A program made the translations under genes and the position numbers. A DNA stretch of 64,000 nucleotides, from contig RCNN01000019.1 in the NCBI GenBank assembly GCA_003667245.1, forward strand, positions 102,302-166,301. Reading direction: 5' to 3'. Below, piece by piece: positions 1 through 13,011 of this stretch. Below the pieces are notes generated by a model. That model was not told where the DNA came from. It made no database searches and worked only from the letters and a program-made list of their open reading frames with translations. Every line of letters begins with the position of its first letter. Positions within the stretch are counted from its first letter, which is position 1. The DNA is from Heterostelium multicystogenum (taxonomy: Eukaryota; Evosea; Eumycetozoa; Acytosteliales; Acytosteliaceae).

Positions 1-861
1 CCTTTTGTGATCATCATATGTCCTCCAAAGGTATAGTGAGGAAAGAAGCTACACACTAAATCATTGGAAACACAATGACTCTCTTCCTGGCTGCCTTGAA
101 TAACAATATTCCTGGTCATCAGAGAAACTTCTGCACGCTGTTCAGATCCGTAGGTATTTTCTCCAAAATGTAAATATTTTAAAGGCTGAGACAGGCGTAT
201 TTGATTTTTTTTGCAACCATTACATTCGGATATTCTTACGTACTCTGTTTGTCCATGATCAAAATCAGTACTAGCTACAATGATAAGATCTCCTGGTATC
301 CATTCATCTCCGACACTATCAACCAAATTAATTATAGTATCGCCTGTATTTGCTGATTTTGATAATCTTGTCCAAGTTTTGGTTAGGAATTTCCCATGGA
401 GCTCTAGACTTCCACCATTGGCAACTCCAATAACTTTTTGTCCATAGTTGAATCCATTTATAGTAATATTTGGAGCTGTATATTGTGAGTATCCTGTCAA
501 CGTTATAGATGTCTGATTTTGATAGGGACAAGCTTCACTTCCTATGACCAAACTTCCACCATTGTAAATAGAAATATAACCAACTTTTAAATGGATGTCT
601 GGTGCATCTTCCCAGACAAGCATCCCTCCATCTCTAATTTCTAGGCCAAATAGTGGTGGTGGCGAAATGTCAAGTAATACTTGTTGTGTAATAATAATTT
701 TAAAGTTGTTTTTTGGAAGTTCTCCACCCCAAATGGAAGGATTAGACCATCTCCATAATTCATTATCGTCATCAGGACAAAATTTAGAGTATACTATATT
801 TATATCTAAATAGACAAGTGCAATGAAAATAACTATTAAAAAATTGATTTGTACGTTTCAT
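1..861 (-). CDS. G8-domain secreted protein (CEMIP/TMEM2/PKHD1L1-like), N-terminal part, runs off left edge
   Basis: On the minus strand an open frame runs from about 830 off the window edge. It starts with a hydrophobic stretch (IVIFIALVYL) typical of a signal peptide, followed by the G8 signature 'LWRWSNPSIWGG' and alternating beta-strand motifs such as 'LEIRDGGMLVW', 'NGGSLELHGKFLTKTW' and 'GDEWIPGDLIIVAS'. G8 domains occur in CEMIP/TMEM2 and PKHD1L1 families and are extracellular beta-helix modules. The only plausible ATG (859-861) is one frame off: it reaches the signal peptide only if the six-T run (plus-strand A run near 838-843) is read as five. The product is therefore probably secreted or membrane anchored. 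The exact family member cannot be decided because the C-terminus is outside the window. Confidence 0.75.
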
Positions 862-1550
862 TTTTATAAATAGACTGATTTACATTTGATTAAACAATTT
901 CTAATCACATTTTTAAAAAAAAGTCAACACTTCAACAAGTACACCTATCACTAGGGTTAAAGAATAGAAATCAAACTAATATTATCACCCCAAATGTCAT
1001 TCCATCGTAACACAAACATCACCAAATAAATAAATAAATTTATTTATCAAAAAAACATCAAATGGTAATTTATATCCGTTATCATTTATATACCAACAAT
1101 TATCATACTCATAAAAAATAGGTGAACTAATAGTCTTTGATTCAATAGATTTTAGTCTTAGAAACAAATTTACTTATTAACATTCGGTTCCTAATCATTG
1201 GCTTGATAGATGATGAAGTGTAGAATCCCGAAATGTTTGATGATCATGGGTCGTGGATTTTACAAGCTTCGCCTATAAAAAAAAATGTAAAAATTTTAAC
1301 ATTTTTTTTTATTCCATGTTCCCCTTCGATTCCAGAATGAACAATTGATTCAACCAATTTATTTTTAAAATATTTGGAATGGAACATCAAACAATGGATA
1401 TAAATAGTCAACTTGGATTCTATTTCTATATCTTCAAATCAAAATATATTAATTCAATCAAATAATTGACAAACTCTTCAAATCACTATTACTTTATACA
1501 TACATATACAAATATCTAAATATTCTAAATACTATTTTTTTTTATCCAAT
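862..1550. other. Intergenic region between divergent G8 and hydrolase genes
   Basis: AT-rich DNA with A and T runs. It must hold the promoters of both divergent genes. I see no further coding region or RNA gene. Confidence 0.6.
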
Positions 1551-2502
1551 ATGAAATCACTTCTTTATATTTTTATGATATTATTTATATCATTGGCATA
1601 CTCTCAAGAATTCAATAATAATAACAATAATTTCAACTTTAACACTCAAATAATCCATAAAAATGTTACCATCGACAGTGGAATAAATATCTTCTATCGT
1701 GAGTCTGGAAATATAAGAAAACCAGTGTTCTTACTTCTTCATGGTTTCCCATCGTCTTCGCATCAATTCAGAAACCTTATTCCACTACTTTCGCCATTTT
1801 ATCGTGTGATTGCTCCAGATTTACCAGGATTTGGTTTCACTGAGGTACCCGAATTAAGAAACTACACCTATACCTTTGACAATCTTGCCAAGACAATTGG
1901 TCAATTTATTGAGGCTCTTAAACTGGACAAATTTTCAATCTATGTCTTTGACTATGGAGCACCAGTCGGATATCGTCTTGCCTTGGCTTATCCAGAGAGA
2001 ATCACTGGTATCGTTTCACAAAATGGAAATGCATACCTCGAAGGAATGGGTCCAGCTTGGGAACTTATCGAAAACTATTGGAAGAACAATACACAAGCGA
2101 ATCGAGAAGCTCTTCTTCCATTCCTTTCATTGGGATTGACTAAATGGCAATACACAAACGGTGTACCAGAGAATAAATTGAAATTGATTGCACCCGAAAT
2201 CTATAATTTGGATGCTTCACTCATGACACGTCCAGGAAATAGTGACATCCAATTGGATCTCTTCTACGATTACAGAAAACAATCTTTCCCTGTATCCACA
2301 ATTCCAAAGATACTTTAGAACACATCAAAATATTCCTATGCTGATCATTTGGGGAAAGAATGATCTCTTCTTCATTCCACCAGGTGCCCATGCCTACAAG
2401 AGAGATAACCCAAATGCAGAAATCGAATTACTAGAAACTGGTCATTTTGCATTGGAAACCGACCTTCAATATATTGCACTTAGAATTCTCCAAATTTTAT
2501 AA
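1551..2502 (+). CDS. Secreted alpha/beta hydrolase, epoxide hydrolase/haloalkane dehalogenase-like (one frameshift)
   Basis: Starts with a clear signal peptide ([19 protein letters not shown]), then an alpha/beta-hydrolase fold: oxyanion-region '[13 protein letters not shown]', '[12 protein letters not shown]', nucleophile elbow 'VFDYGAPVG' (Asp nucleophile rather than Ser), and C-terminal '[12 protein letters not shown]' and 'ETGHFALE', supplying the catalytic acid region and His. An Asp nucleophile in this context is the pattern of epoxide hydrolases and haloalkane dehalogenases. About 316 residues, normal for the family. The frame breaks near 2286: the four-A run in 'tacagaaaacaat' must be three for the protein to continue into '[11 protein letters not shown]'. 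The second half ends at 2502. The substrate is unknown. The product is likely secreted or lumenal. Confidence 0.85.
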
Positions 2503-3107
2503 TTCTATTCTAAAAATACATAATAATTAATAACTATCTATAAAATAAACATTATTCATCTTTTAAATTTTCATTCTTTAAAGTAATCATAGCACAAAAA
2601 AACTAAATCAACTCTAATTTTGTTTTAAACAGTTTGCTGTGTGAAAAATTAAATCATAAAAATTTGTAACTATGAAAAATTAAAAATCCAACCTGCAAAT
2701 GATTCGTCGTTTTTATAAGGAATCGTGTGATCAAAGCAATCTCTTGATCCTTGGTGCTAAATCTAGATAAAAATTGTGGTAAAGTAAATTTTATTTATTT
2801 TAATTTTCATTAACCTCTGATTTCTGACATCCCAATTAGATCTATAATGAACCAATATCAAATTGAGTTATTTCTTGTATTTTAATATCAATCAATTTAT
2901 TATCTTATACTCACTAATATATATATTTTAAGATAATAAAATTATATATATAACAATTTGTATTATAGTATTCATCAAACCAAACATAATCATATCTTAT
3001 ACTCATTTGATTTAACAGTAACCAAATCAAATATATATTTTTTTGAATTTTAGTATTAGTGTGTATCTAGATATATAAAAACAACACACAATCAAGATTT
3101 ATTCAAA
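2503..3107. other. Intergenic region, hydrolase to talin
   Basis: AT-rich spacer with T runs and TATA-like stretches just upstream of the talin start. No supported gene. Confidence 0.6.
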
Positions 3108-6100
3108 ATGTCTATGTCTTTAAAAGTAAATATTGTGGGTGCCAATACCACAAAGACCTTCAGATTCTCACCTGAAATGACTGTTGCCGAGGTCTGCAGT
3201 CTGATCCGTGAGAAGACCAACGAGGGTGGTGAGGACCACGGACTCTTCCAGCAGGGTATCGACGGAAAGTCTGTGAGTCGCTGGCTCTCTAACGACAAGA
3301 CACTCCAGTTCTACGACATCAACGCAGACTCGGTGCTCGACTACAAGAAGAAGCATCGTCCACAAAAAATCAAGGTTACTCGACGAAACTATCAAGACAC
3401 AGCTCATCGATGAGTCGACTACCGTTAGCGAAATCGTTTCCATCATCGCCAAGAAAATGGGAATCAAGAATCCCGAAGAGTACTCATTGCTCAAGGACGG
3501 AGGAGACTGGTTGAAGAATAACCAGATTCTCTCTGAACAAGGTATTCAAGAGAGCGATATCTTGGTCTTAAAAAAGAAGTTCTTCTTTAACGATGCCAAC
3601 ATTGACAGAAACGATCCAGTTCAACTACATCTTCTCTACGTACAGTGCAGAGATGCTATTGTGGAGGCCAAGTACCCAACTCAACGTGAGGAAGCTATTC
3701 AATTGGCAGCACTTCAATGCCAAGTTGCAATGAATGATTTCAAACCCGGCCAAGCATGTTAGTGGATATGTTTGCGTATGTCAACAATAAAGCGAGAAAG
3801 TGTCATAAACTATTCTAACAACTCATTTGATCTATAGATTGAAAGAATACTTGCCATTGCAATGGGCAAAGTCAAAGAATGCAGAAAAGGATATCTACAA
3901 AGAATATAGAAAGTTGGTAAACATGTCAGAAGTCAATGCTAAATATAGATACGTTCAACTTTGTCGTTCATTAAAGACCTACGGTATGACTTCATTCGCT
4001 GTCAAGGTATGTATATAACAAACATCCAGCACATGATAGAGTCGATGTATTAATATGGATGCTCATTGAAGAATAAACCAAAAGATGGAAACAAAAAGAA
4101 AGCAATCGAAATGACACTTGGTATCACTAGAGAATCTATGATTTTGATGATTGATGAAACCAAAGAGGTTATCAAATCGCATCCATTGAAGCATATTAGA
4201 AGATGGGCTGCAACAGAAAAGTCTTTTACTCTCGACTTTGGTGATCACGATGAAGAATACTTGGTGCTCTTGACAGACAAACCAGAGGAAATTTCTAATT
4301 TGATTGCTGGTTACATTGATATTATTATGAAGTCGAGAAGAGATACCTCTAAGGTCACTGATAAGGAGGAGAGTGGTATTGCCACTGAAGAGTCCATCGC
4401 TATCAAGCGTGGAACTGCAGCAACTACTAGCTCCTTCAATTATTCTGGTCCAGGTGCAGTGTTGCTTATATTGCGCCATCACAACAGATACCAATCACAG
4501 ATTTGAAGAGCGCATTGCGTGCTACCGATTTGTTGATTAGTGAGCTGAACTCAATGCGTGGCGCAGCCGGAGGTGTTTGTCCCACAACACTTTAGCCGTT
4601 CATTCACAACTCTAACCCCACAGCAATACAAACACCAGTTGATCTCTCACTCAAATGCCATTGCCACAGCTGCCAATACTTTGCTATCAGAGATGTCCAC
4701 CCCACAGCCAGGTGGTATGTCTATGACTCACCAAGCCATTATCAAGCGTGCCCAAATTATGATGGCTGAAATGAGCACCGTCGGTTCCTGCGCAAAGAAT
4801 GCTGCATTCGTACCAGAGTTGGCCTCTTTCTCTGATGAAATCATTGGCGTTGCAACCAAGTTGTCTGAGGCAATGTCAAAGCTTCTCTCTAATGCAGTTA
4901 CCATTAGTGATCGTCCACTTGACGATGCAGGTAAAGCCATTGCCCAACAGCATGTTTTTGCCACTAGCGCCCCTCGCCACAATGATGATGGCCGCAGTCG
5001 ATAATCAATATGTTACTGACTCTAGTTCTCAACTTCTCGTTGAGTGTGTCAAGAGCGTCTCATCTGCTGCCAATCTCCTTGTCAATCTTGGAAATGACAA
5101 GTGTTCTTTGATCGACGATGATATTTCTCCACACTCAAATTTCTGGATCACTCACTGAGATGTCTTTTGCATCCGATCAACTCTTGACTGTCACTGAGAA
5201 TGTCTCAACCACCGCATGCCACCCAGAGACACGTAAAGTTCTTGATAATCTTTGTAATGCTACTAAGCTTAAGGCCAACTCGATCCTCACCAGCTTCAAG
5301 TCTAGCGATATTCCATCCTCTGACATGGACAGTCTTCAAGTTCGTGTTCAAGATGTTATGGACACTTTGAAATATGGTGTCTTATGCTATGGACTGTGTT
5401 GAGCAACGTCCAATCAATGCACTCCAATCCGAAGATGGACTGAATCTTTCAAGTGATTTGTTGACTGAAGAGTTCTCTAATCTCTCCAACGACTTGACCA
5501 ACTCCATTTCACTTCTTCGTAACAATCTTAACAACAGCCCAGAGTCTATTTCTCGAATCTTTTAAGGTTATTGCTTCGAATGCTAACCGCCTTATCTCCT
5601 GCACTAAGGCTGTAGCCAGTCGTGCCGATCTCCCAACTCAACAACGTCTTTACACCTCTACCAATGCAGTATTTGAATCTGTATCCATCTTTTCCAACAC
5701 TTGTCGTCGTCTTGTTGCTAATCTTGGAGATGCTGAGGCCTCAACTGCAGTCATTGACGCTGCTGGACACCTTAACACACTCACTCAAAACATGTCCGTA
5801 GATGCAGGTAAGCTTGCCTCTATTGTAGCCCTTCGTGATTGCTCAAAGGACATGATTTCCCATGTTGCTCACTTGGTCTCGACTGCCAGAATTTCAAGTG
5901 ACCATCTTCCAGATGCTTCCAGTGCCACTTTGATCAAAGCATCAAAGGAAGTTACTGAAGCTATTGCAAAGCTTATGATTGGATTGAAACGTGTAAATCA
6001 ATCAGATGTTTAAGTCAGAAGAGGCTCAAATGGAACTTCTTGAGCTTTCTCAAAAGCAATCGCTACCACCAATGAACTTGGTCTCAGCCTCCAAGCGTTT

Positions 6101-9100
6101 AGCACCAAAGATTGCTGATCCAAATCACAAGCAACGTTTGATTTATGATTCAGACGCCGCCTCATCATCAGTTCAACGTTTGATGCGTACCTGTGAAGCC
6201 TACAAGCGTATTTGTGGACACGCCGAAATTGAAGAATCACTCGAAGTATTCGATTCTACAATGAGGAATTGGAAACTTTAGAAATTGCAGTTCAAGGTGG
6301 ATTCGTCGATACTGTTCCAGGTCAAACTCGTGATTCTACCACAGAAATGCTTTTGGTTTCTGTCAAATCACTGAATGAAGTCAATTCAGAGTTGGTCGCA
6401 GATGTTCGTACCAACCCAGCACGTCTTGGTGAGCTTGTCAAGTCAGCGACAAGCGCTGCCAGTCAAGTTGCTTTTGCCGCTAAAGCAGTTATCTCAACAA
6501 CTCCAGGTAAGGTTGCTCAAAAGAAGTTACTCGCCACCGTTAAGCAAATGACAATCGATATGCAACAGTTGGTTCGTGCAAGTCGTGCAGTTGCTACCAA
6601 TCCAGGTGATGCTAGCTCCGATTTGCTTTTGGATGGAGCAGAGTCGGATGTATCTTCGACCATTGCAAGTATGGTAGCCGCTTCCACTCACATCGATTGT
6701 AAAGAATTGGATGAGGCTTCCATTGATATCAACAATCATCAAGCCAAGCTCGGACAAATTTGGATCTGCCAAGACCAATGAATCATTCCAATCCCACTCT
6801 GAAAGAAATTCAATCTTCAATCAAGGCTATCAATGCAGCCATTGCCCAAACAATTTCAATGGCCCGTGCTAAGAATATTAAAGGTTGGGAGCAAGTGCCA
6901 AGATTCTTGCAAGCACTGTCAACTCACTTGTTGCAGTCGCCAATGCCGCTTCTGTCAGCTGCCAATCTGAGCAAATTCAATCGGCCATTCTTTCAAACAC
7001 TGCCACTCTCTGTGCAAGCGCCATTACTTTGTTGGACTACAGCAAGGCACGTGTCGCCAACGCCAAGGATCCAGTCTATGATCAAAACTTGGTACACTGC
7101 TCCAAGAACATTGAAGATATTTCCAACAAGATTCTCAGATCCATTGGAAGTGGAAGCAGCGGTATTTGTGATGAATCCATCGATATGATTGTACAGGCCA
7201 CTACTAAATTGGATGAAACCGTTAGACCAGAGATTGGAGACGGTATTATCGTTACTGCAGGTGGTGCTCTTGCCATGTCTCAACAAAAATCATTGCTTGC
7301 TTTGACCAACTCTGCCAAGACACTTGGAAAATTCACTTCAGATATTGTCACATCTAGTCGTCGTGCTAACCCAGACCAACTTGGAGAATGCTCCATGTCT
7401 GCTGCTAAATCTGTTGTTGAAATGGTCGATTCAGCTCGTTCAGTTATTCGTGCTGCCGTTTCATCTTCTCCACCAGACATTTCCATTCCAGCCAAGGCCA
7501 TTCTCGATGCAACTGCTATTATGAGTGCATCTGCAGGACAAGATATCCAAGCTATTGTAGGAGCAGCTCGTACCATCGCTTCATCTACTACTCAACTTTT
7601 TGGTGTATCTAAAGAAAAGGTTTCCAATGAAGAAGACGAAATCCTCAAGGCCCAACTTGTTAAAACAACTCAACAAGTCGCTACTGCAACTTCAAATCTA
7701 GCCAAAGCTGTCAAGGCAGTAACTGCCAAAGAAGCCGGTGCTGTACAGCAACTTGATACTTCCATTCGTGAGTTGGAGAGCTCCACAGTCAGCTTACTCA
7801 TTGCTACAAGTGATGGTAATGAGCACATGAAGGAGTTTGAGCGTTTGATCGGTGTATGTCGTTCAGCTGCCTCCACTACTGCTCAAGTTGTCCAAGCTGC
7901 TGCAAGCTCATCAATGAAGCCAAAGGACAGCGAGTTGCAATCAACGTTTGAATGAATCTGCTCTCAACATGTCTAGTGCTATCAAGGATGTGTTGAAGGT
8001 CAGCTCTTTGATGATGCCAGGTGTCATGCTTTGTGAAGAAGCAAATCGATATGGTACAGAAATCCATTGGTGATCTCTCAACAATGTCTTTATCTGTTGC
8101 TGTTGGATCGTCATTTGAAGCTGGTTCTGCTAATGGAATGACTCACTTAGAATGCCAAGAGCAAATGGTCGAAATTACCAAGTCAATTGGTAAGGGAATT
8201 AACGATCTTCTCAAGGCCTCACGTCAATCACCAGAGGCCATTGGTCAATCCACCCGTGCTCTCGGTTTTACTGCTCCTCATCTTGCAAACTCAACCAAAT
8301 CATCTTTGTCTACAACTACTGATCAAGAGGCTCAATCCCGTATTGTCTCAGAGTCCAAGAATCTTGGTGATTCAATTCTCCGTCTCTGCCAAGCTTCACT
8401 TGCAGCAAGCTCCAACCCATCTAAAGAGACTTACCAAACTATTGTCCGCTAGATGCCAAGATGCTTCCGAGGCAATGAACAGATTGGTTTCTCAAATATC
8501 ATCTGGTGTCAACTTGTATCGTGATTTGGACGAATCCATTGATACTGTTCGTTCTTCCATTGGACGTCTCTCTGAAGGTTCTGCCAAAAAGACGACACCA
8601 AGTCCTACCAAGACTACAAGGAGAAGATTTACTACTCTCACCAAAAGATCTTGCCATTGCTCTTAAGAATGTAATTGGCTACCGATCCAAATAACTTGGT
8701 TTCAAGTATCTACCATCGCTAAGGATAATTGCTCCTTAACCACCCAAATTGCAGACAATGTTTGCACTTGTAACCCAAACCAGTGGTGACCAGAAAGTTA
8801 AGGATGCTATTCTCTCTAATGTTAAGCAAGTTATTACATCCACTGCTCAAATTATTGACATCTCCAAGCAAGCATCACAAGGTTCTGGCAACTCTTCAGT
8901 TGCTCACAATGACTCATTCAAGGTTGCAAGTGATGGTATCACCAGATTCCTCCAATCCATTAAACAAGGTGCCATTGGTGAGATTCAATGCGATGCTGCT
9001 GTTGAGAGCATCAAGAAGATAATCTGTGCATTGATGCTTATTCTCTCTCTTTGCTGCCGCAGGTCAGCTTGAATCAAGCACTTCAGTTGCAATCCCGTCA

Positions 9101-10696
9101 ACACTACCTTAGAAACCAAGTCCAAAAAGATGTTGTTTCCCAAGCTAAGCTCCTCATTGTATCTGCATCTCAATTAGTTGGTTCATCCAAAGGGAACTCA
9201 AGAAAATCTTGGTGCTGCCACTTCCCAATTTGCTGAACAAGTTACAAAGCTTGTTGGAAGCTCTAAAGAAGTTGCTAGCTCACTCCGCGATACCCAATCC
9301 CAACAAGATTGTATTTGTCTGCTACCAAAGCACTCAGCATTTCATGCCAACAATTGGTTCTTGCCGGTAAGGATGCTCAAAGATTCCAAAAAGACTCTAC
9401 AGCTTTCCGTTCTCTTGGTAAAGCTGCTGAGGGAGTAGCTGAAGCTATGGGACAATTAATTTCCTCAGTATACGTGGCCATTAACGAAGCTGGTAAGGGT
9501 ATTAAGGAACTTGAAAAGGCATCAGTTGTCATTACCTCCTACATTGACAAGCCAGATACTGTTTTGACCAACCACAAGGCTACCCCAGCCACATATGTAC
9601 AATCAATTAGAGATGTATCAAAGGCATCCATCGACATTGTCACTTCTTTCCAAGCCAGCCAAGAAGACCTTGTTAAATCATCCCAACAATTGGTTTCCTC
9701 TGTCCAAGCTATGGTTGGACAAAACCAAGGGTGCTGTATTGTTGTTGACCAACAAGAAAAGAACCCAGACGCAATCAAACTTCAGACATTAGTAAAGGAA
9801 GCCAACCAATCTATTGTTACTCTTATTGGACATGTAAAGGACCAAGAAGAAGGTGTTTCCTCACCTTTGGTATCAGAAGCAAGTCGCAAGCTTTCCGAGA
9901 AATTACACAGCTTGGTACAAGCATCCAAATTAATTCCAGGTGGAAAGGATCTTGTATTGGAAGAGGACCAACAAGAGGATCTCGAGTTGACTGCCGAGAA
10001 CGAATTACACTCGCTTGCCAAAACTATCGAAGCTTGCTACCCAATCACTTTTGGCTGCTCGTCCAAGACTACAAAGAAATCTGCCGGTTCACCTATGGAT
10101 TCAACCGATATTGCTGGAATTATTGTTGATGCAAGTAGCTCTATTGCACAAGCTGTTTCCAAACTCGTCCAAAATGCTGCCGTTGCGCAATCACGTCGTC
10201 GTGAAGAACAAAAATCACAAGGTACCTACTACAAACAAGATCCAACTTGGTCAAACGGTTTGATATCTGCAGCGAAGTCAGTAGGTGGAGCTGTTCAAAT
10301 GATGATACAGGCAGCAATGAAGGCAGCACAAGGAAAGGCAGAAGAAGAAGAATTGATTGCCACTGCAAGAGAGGTTGCCGCAAGTACTGCACGTCTGGTA
10401 AGTGCATCACGTGCCAAGAGTGGAGACGATCAACAATCACAACAAGCCCATCACCAATTGACTTTGGCAGCCAAAGCAGTCACCCAAGCCATCAGCAAAC
10501 TTTTGGAAGCAGCCAAGACTGCTACTGCACTCCAAGAAGAGGAGGAAGAACAAGAGTCAGAAACTTTCAACTTCACTGGTTCAAAGATCAAAGATTGGAA
10601 CAACAAATGAAGATCCTGCGTTTGGAAAAGGAATTGAATTTGGAGAGAAAGAGATTGTTGAATTCCAGAAAGAAAGAATATGCAAACAAACAATAA
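3108..10696 (+). CDS. talA: Talin (talA-like), complete gene with many single-base frame breaks
   Basis: Encodes a full-length talin that links membrane receptors to actin. The N-terminal FERM head (about 3108-4370) includes 'VCSLIREKTNEGGEDHGLFQ', 'LHLLYVQCRDAIVE' and 'HIRRWAATEKSFTLDFGD'. A long helical rod rich in A, S, T, K and V follows. The C-terminal I/LWEQ (THATCH) actin-binding region includes 'LISAAKSVGGAVQ' and ends with the typical 'LEQQMKILRLEKEL' tail at 10696. There is no villin headpiece after it, which fits TalA rather than TalB. Two introns are seen: about 3770-3837 and 4007-4071. Joined length is about 2,490 residues, the expected talin size. The reading frame changes more than 20 times. 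Most breaks are one extra base (near 3375, 3754, 4595, 4972, 5147, 5380, 5547, 6005, 7940); a few are one missing base (near 4455, 6262, 6888). The amino acids stay conserved across the breaks. Confidence 0.93.
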
Positions 10697-10792
10697 AACT
10701 ATTTATATATTTATCTATTAGATCTAATAAGTTCTTTGGATGGTTGATGATGATTTTACAAATGTTTTATTTATCAATTTATAATGTTGTAT

Positions 10793-12022
10793 TTAGTTTA
10801 ATGTGACATAGGTGGCCGGCACCAATCCACGTGTTTCCATGTGCTTCACCTTCCCACCACTCACCATCGCAACTGAAAATAGTAATTTGGTCACCTGCTT
10901 TAAATGATAATTCTGTTGAATCCAAACCTGTGAAATCATAGATTGCTGTTTGCTTTCTTTTGTCCAGCACTGGAATATTTGATAAGCAGGGTTGGGTTGA
11001 TGTGACAGTTGAAATCTGTGGTTGTTTCACCTGGTTTACGAACATCTTTGATATCTTTTGCTAATGGTCCACTTGTAGTTGTGTATTCAGGGGTTGTCTT
11101 TGTTTTAATTGAAGCATTAGATTTGAAAGCTGGGTCGTTTCTAATATTAACTGAAGCCGATGAGTGATTGACTGGAGTAATAACACTTGGGTGATCAGCA
11201 CCTGCTCTATCGTCTATATGAGATACCATTGCTGGTAAATGTGCCCACTCAGAAGCCATATTTCTATATAAATCTTCTTGTGATTTAATTAACTATAATG
11301 ATACAATTAATAATGTATTTAATTAAGCAATAGACCTTCTATAATAACTTACAGCAGCTAAAAGGAATCTAAAGTATGGATTTTATCATCATATAACAAT
11401 GGCAAATCTCTAACCAATTCGGCATGTAGTGATTCATATCCTTCTCTACAGATTTTATACTTTTCTTCAGTCTATTAAAAAGTGTATTAGTTAAACTATC
11501 AGAGATCATAACGATAAACTGCAACATACTGGAGCTAATCTATTCTTTGCTGAACTGCTGGTTGCTTTCTCTCTCAATTTACCGAGTTCATTCTTATAAC
11601 GATCCATATCCACTTTACGGGTGGTGAGTTCTTCCATACGTTTCTTGATCTCTTTATATTGAGCTAAATAGTCAGCAAGTGGCTTATTGAATGATTCGTT
11701 TGTTCGATCTTCATATGTTTTTCTGTGATTTTCAAATCCAGAGGCGATTTCTTTGATCTGTGTTCCTGGGACAAAACAACTTGTCAGTGGCTTCATAGAG
11801 ATCGCAAGTATCAGCAGAGATATCAGTCATAGTCTTGTTGAGATCCTTCAATAGATCATTGACCTTCTTTGAATTCTTTTGAATACGAATAAGACGTTCT
11901 CCCACAGAAAGAATTTTTTCCTTCTCATAGTGATATTGTACATCTATAGTTTCATCTGAATGACCTGTTTTTGTCATCAATCTTTGTTTGGTACGAGCAA
12001 ATGATGTTTTGAATCCGTCCAT
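10793..12022 (-). CDS. BAR-SH3 protein, amphiphysin/Rvs167-like
   Basis: Minus-strand gene tail-to-tail with the talin gene, stops 97 bp apart. The N-terminus (MDGFKTSFARTKQRL) and a charged helical region with 'DLYEATDKLF' and 'FLLAALIKSQEDLY' form a BAR domain. An acidic and Ser/Thr-rich linker leads to a C-terminal SH3 domain: 'AIYDFTGLDSTELSFKAGD', 'DGEWWEGEA', 'GLVPATYV', stop at 10793. BAR-SH3 proteins sense or make membrane curvature in endocytosis and recruit proline-rich partners. Introns: 11472-11529 and 11293-11352. Single-base breaks occur near 11770 (four T read as three), near 11375, and inside the last SH3 strand near 10840; the alternative frame there gives the canonical SH3 ending. 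The exact orthologue is not assigned. Confidence 0.85.
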
Positions 12023-13011
12023 CTTTCTCTAACTCTTCTTCTGTTATAGCTATATATATATAACAATTGCAATTGAAAGTGATAAACTAAAATATAAATT
12101 GATAGATAGGTATGTTACAGTATTTTGAATGTGGGGTTGTTCGTGTTGTTGTTTTATTATTATTATTCTTATATTATAAGTGAGATTTAATACAATGAAA
12201 CAACAAAAAAAATCATTAATTAAATTCATTAAAAGAATATTTGCAAAAATAAAAATATTAATTTAAATAAAATAAAATTAAAAATATGTAACCAAGATCT
12301 AGATGACGTTATTCGATTCAGGGAGTTATTTGGTTTTACTTCTCAAAAAAACATTAATTTGTGCCACTGTCAGTGGAAAACTAAATATTAATACGCTTAT
12401 TGTATATTACAAACAACTCCATCCATATATGTATATCTTAAAATCATTCACTCATTCAATGAAAACAACACGACAGTTACAACTAACAACAATAACACTT
12501 TTACTTTACACTTTATAAAATATATATAAATATAAAGATTAGTAATAATTATTAAATCATGTGATGTTGGAAAATAGTTTGTTCATTTTTACATTTATTT
12601 AAATGATTCGTTTTGAGTTGTTGTGTCATATTTTTTATTAGTATTAACATTAAGAAATTTATTATAACGATAGATTTTTGAGAATTTTTAGATAATTTGA
12701 TTGATACACTAAGTGATCGATCAGGTGGTAATGGGCACTTGAGAAAGATTATCGAAGATCTTCCTCTTCAAATCAAAATTTTCGAATATTTCTCTAAAAA
12801 TTCTTGCAATCTATTTAGGATAATAATATATATACTACTCATGAGAGCAATGTTGTAATCATATTTATTTTATAAGTTTGAAATAATTAATAGTATTATT
12901 GTAGTAATATATGTGTATGATCAGAGATTTATTTATATTCAAAAGCATTAGTATTTATTTGTAGTAGTTGTAAAGAACGTACGAAAAAGTGATAATTAGT
13001 AGAAGCAGGAA
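12023..13011. other. Intergenic region upstream of tRNase Z
   Basis: AT-rich, with only an F-box-like open fragment (listed separately) standing out. It serves as promoter space for the divergent BAR-SH3 and tRNase Z genes. Confidence 0.5.
12682..12858 (+). pseudogene. Possible F-box-like coding fragment
   Basis: An open stretch of 58 codons without a starting ATG stands out from its surroundings by mixed codon use. It encodes '...GHLRKIIEDLPLQIKIFEYF...', which resembles the start of an F-box (LP-x-EI-x-x-x-IF-x-Y-L). It is preceded by a possible acceptor (tttttag at 12684-12690) and followed by a stop. It could be an orphan exon or a relic of a dictyostelid F-box gene. Evidence is weak and rests on motif resemblance alone. 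Confidence 0.25.

Noticed and set aside
3108..10696. Programmed +1 frameshifting as a general mechanism in the talin genes
   Set aside because: Most breaks are +1, but several need a missing base instead (near 4455, 6262, 6888, 62675). Sites share no motif and fall in ordinary short runs. Long neighbouring genes have none.
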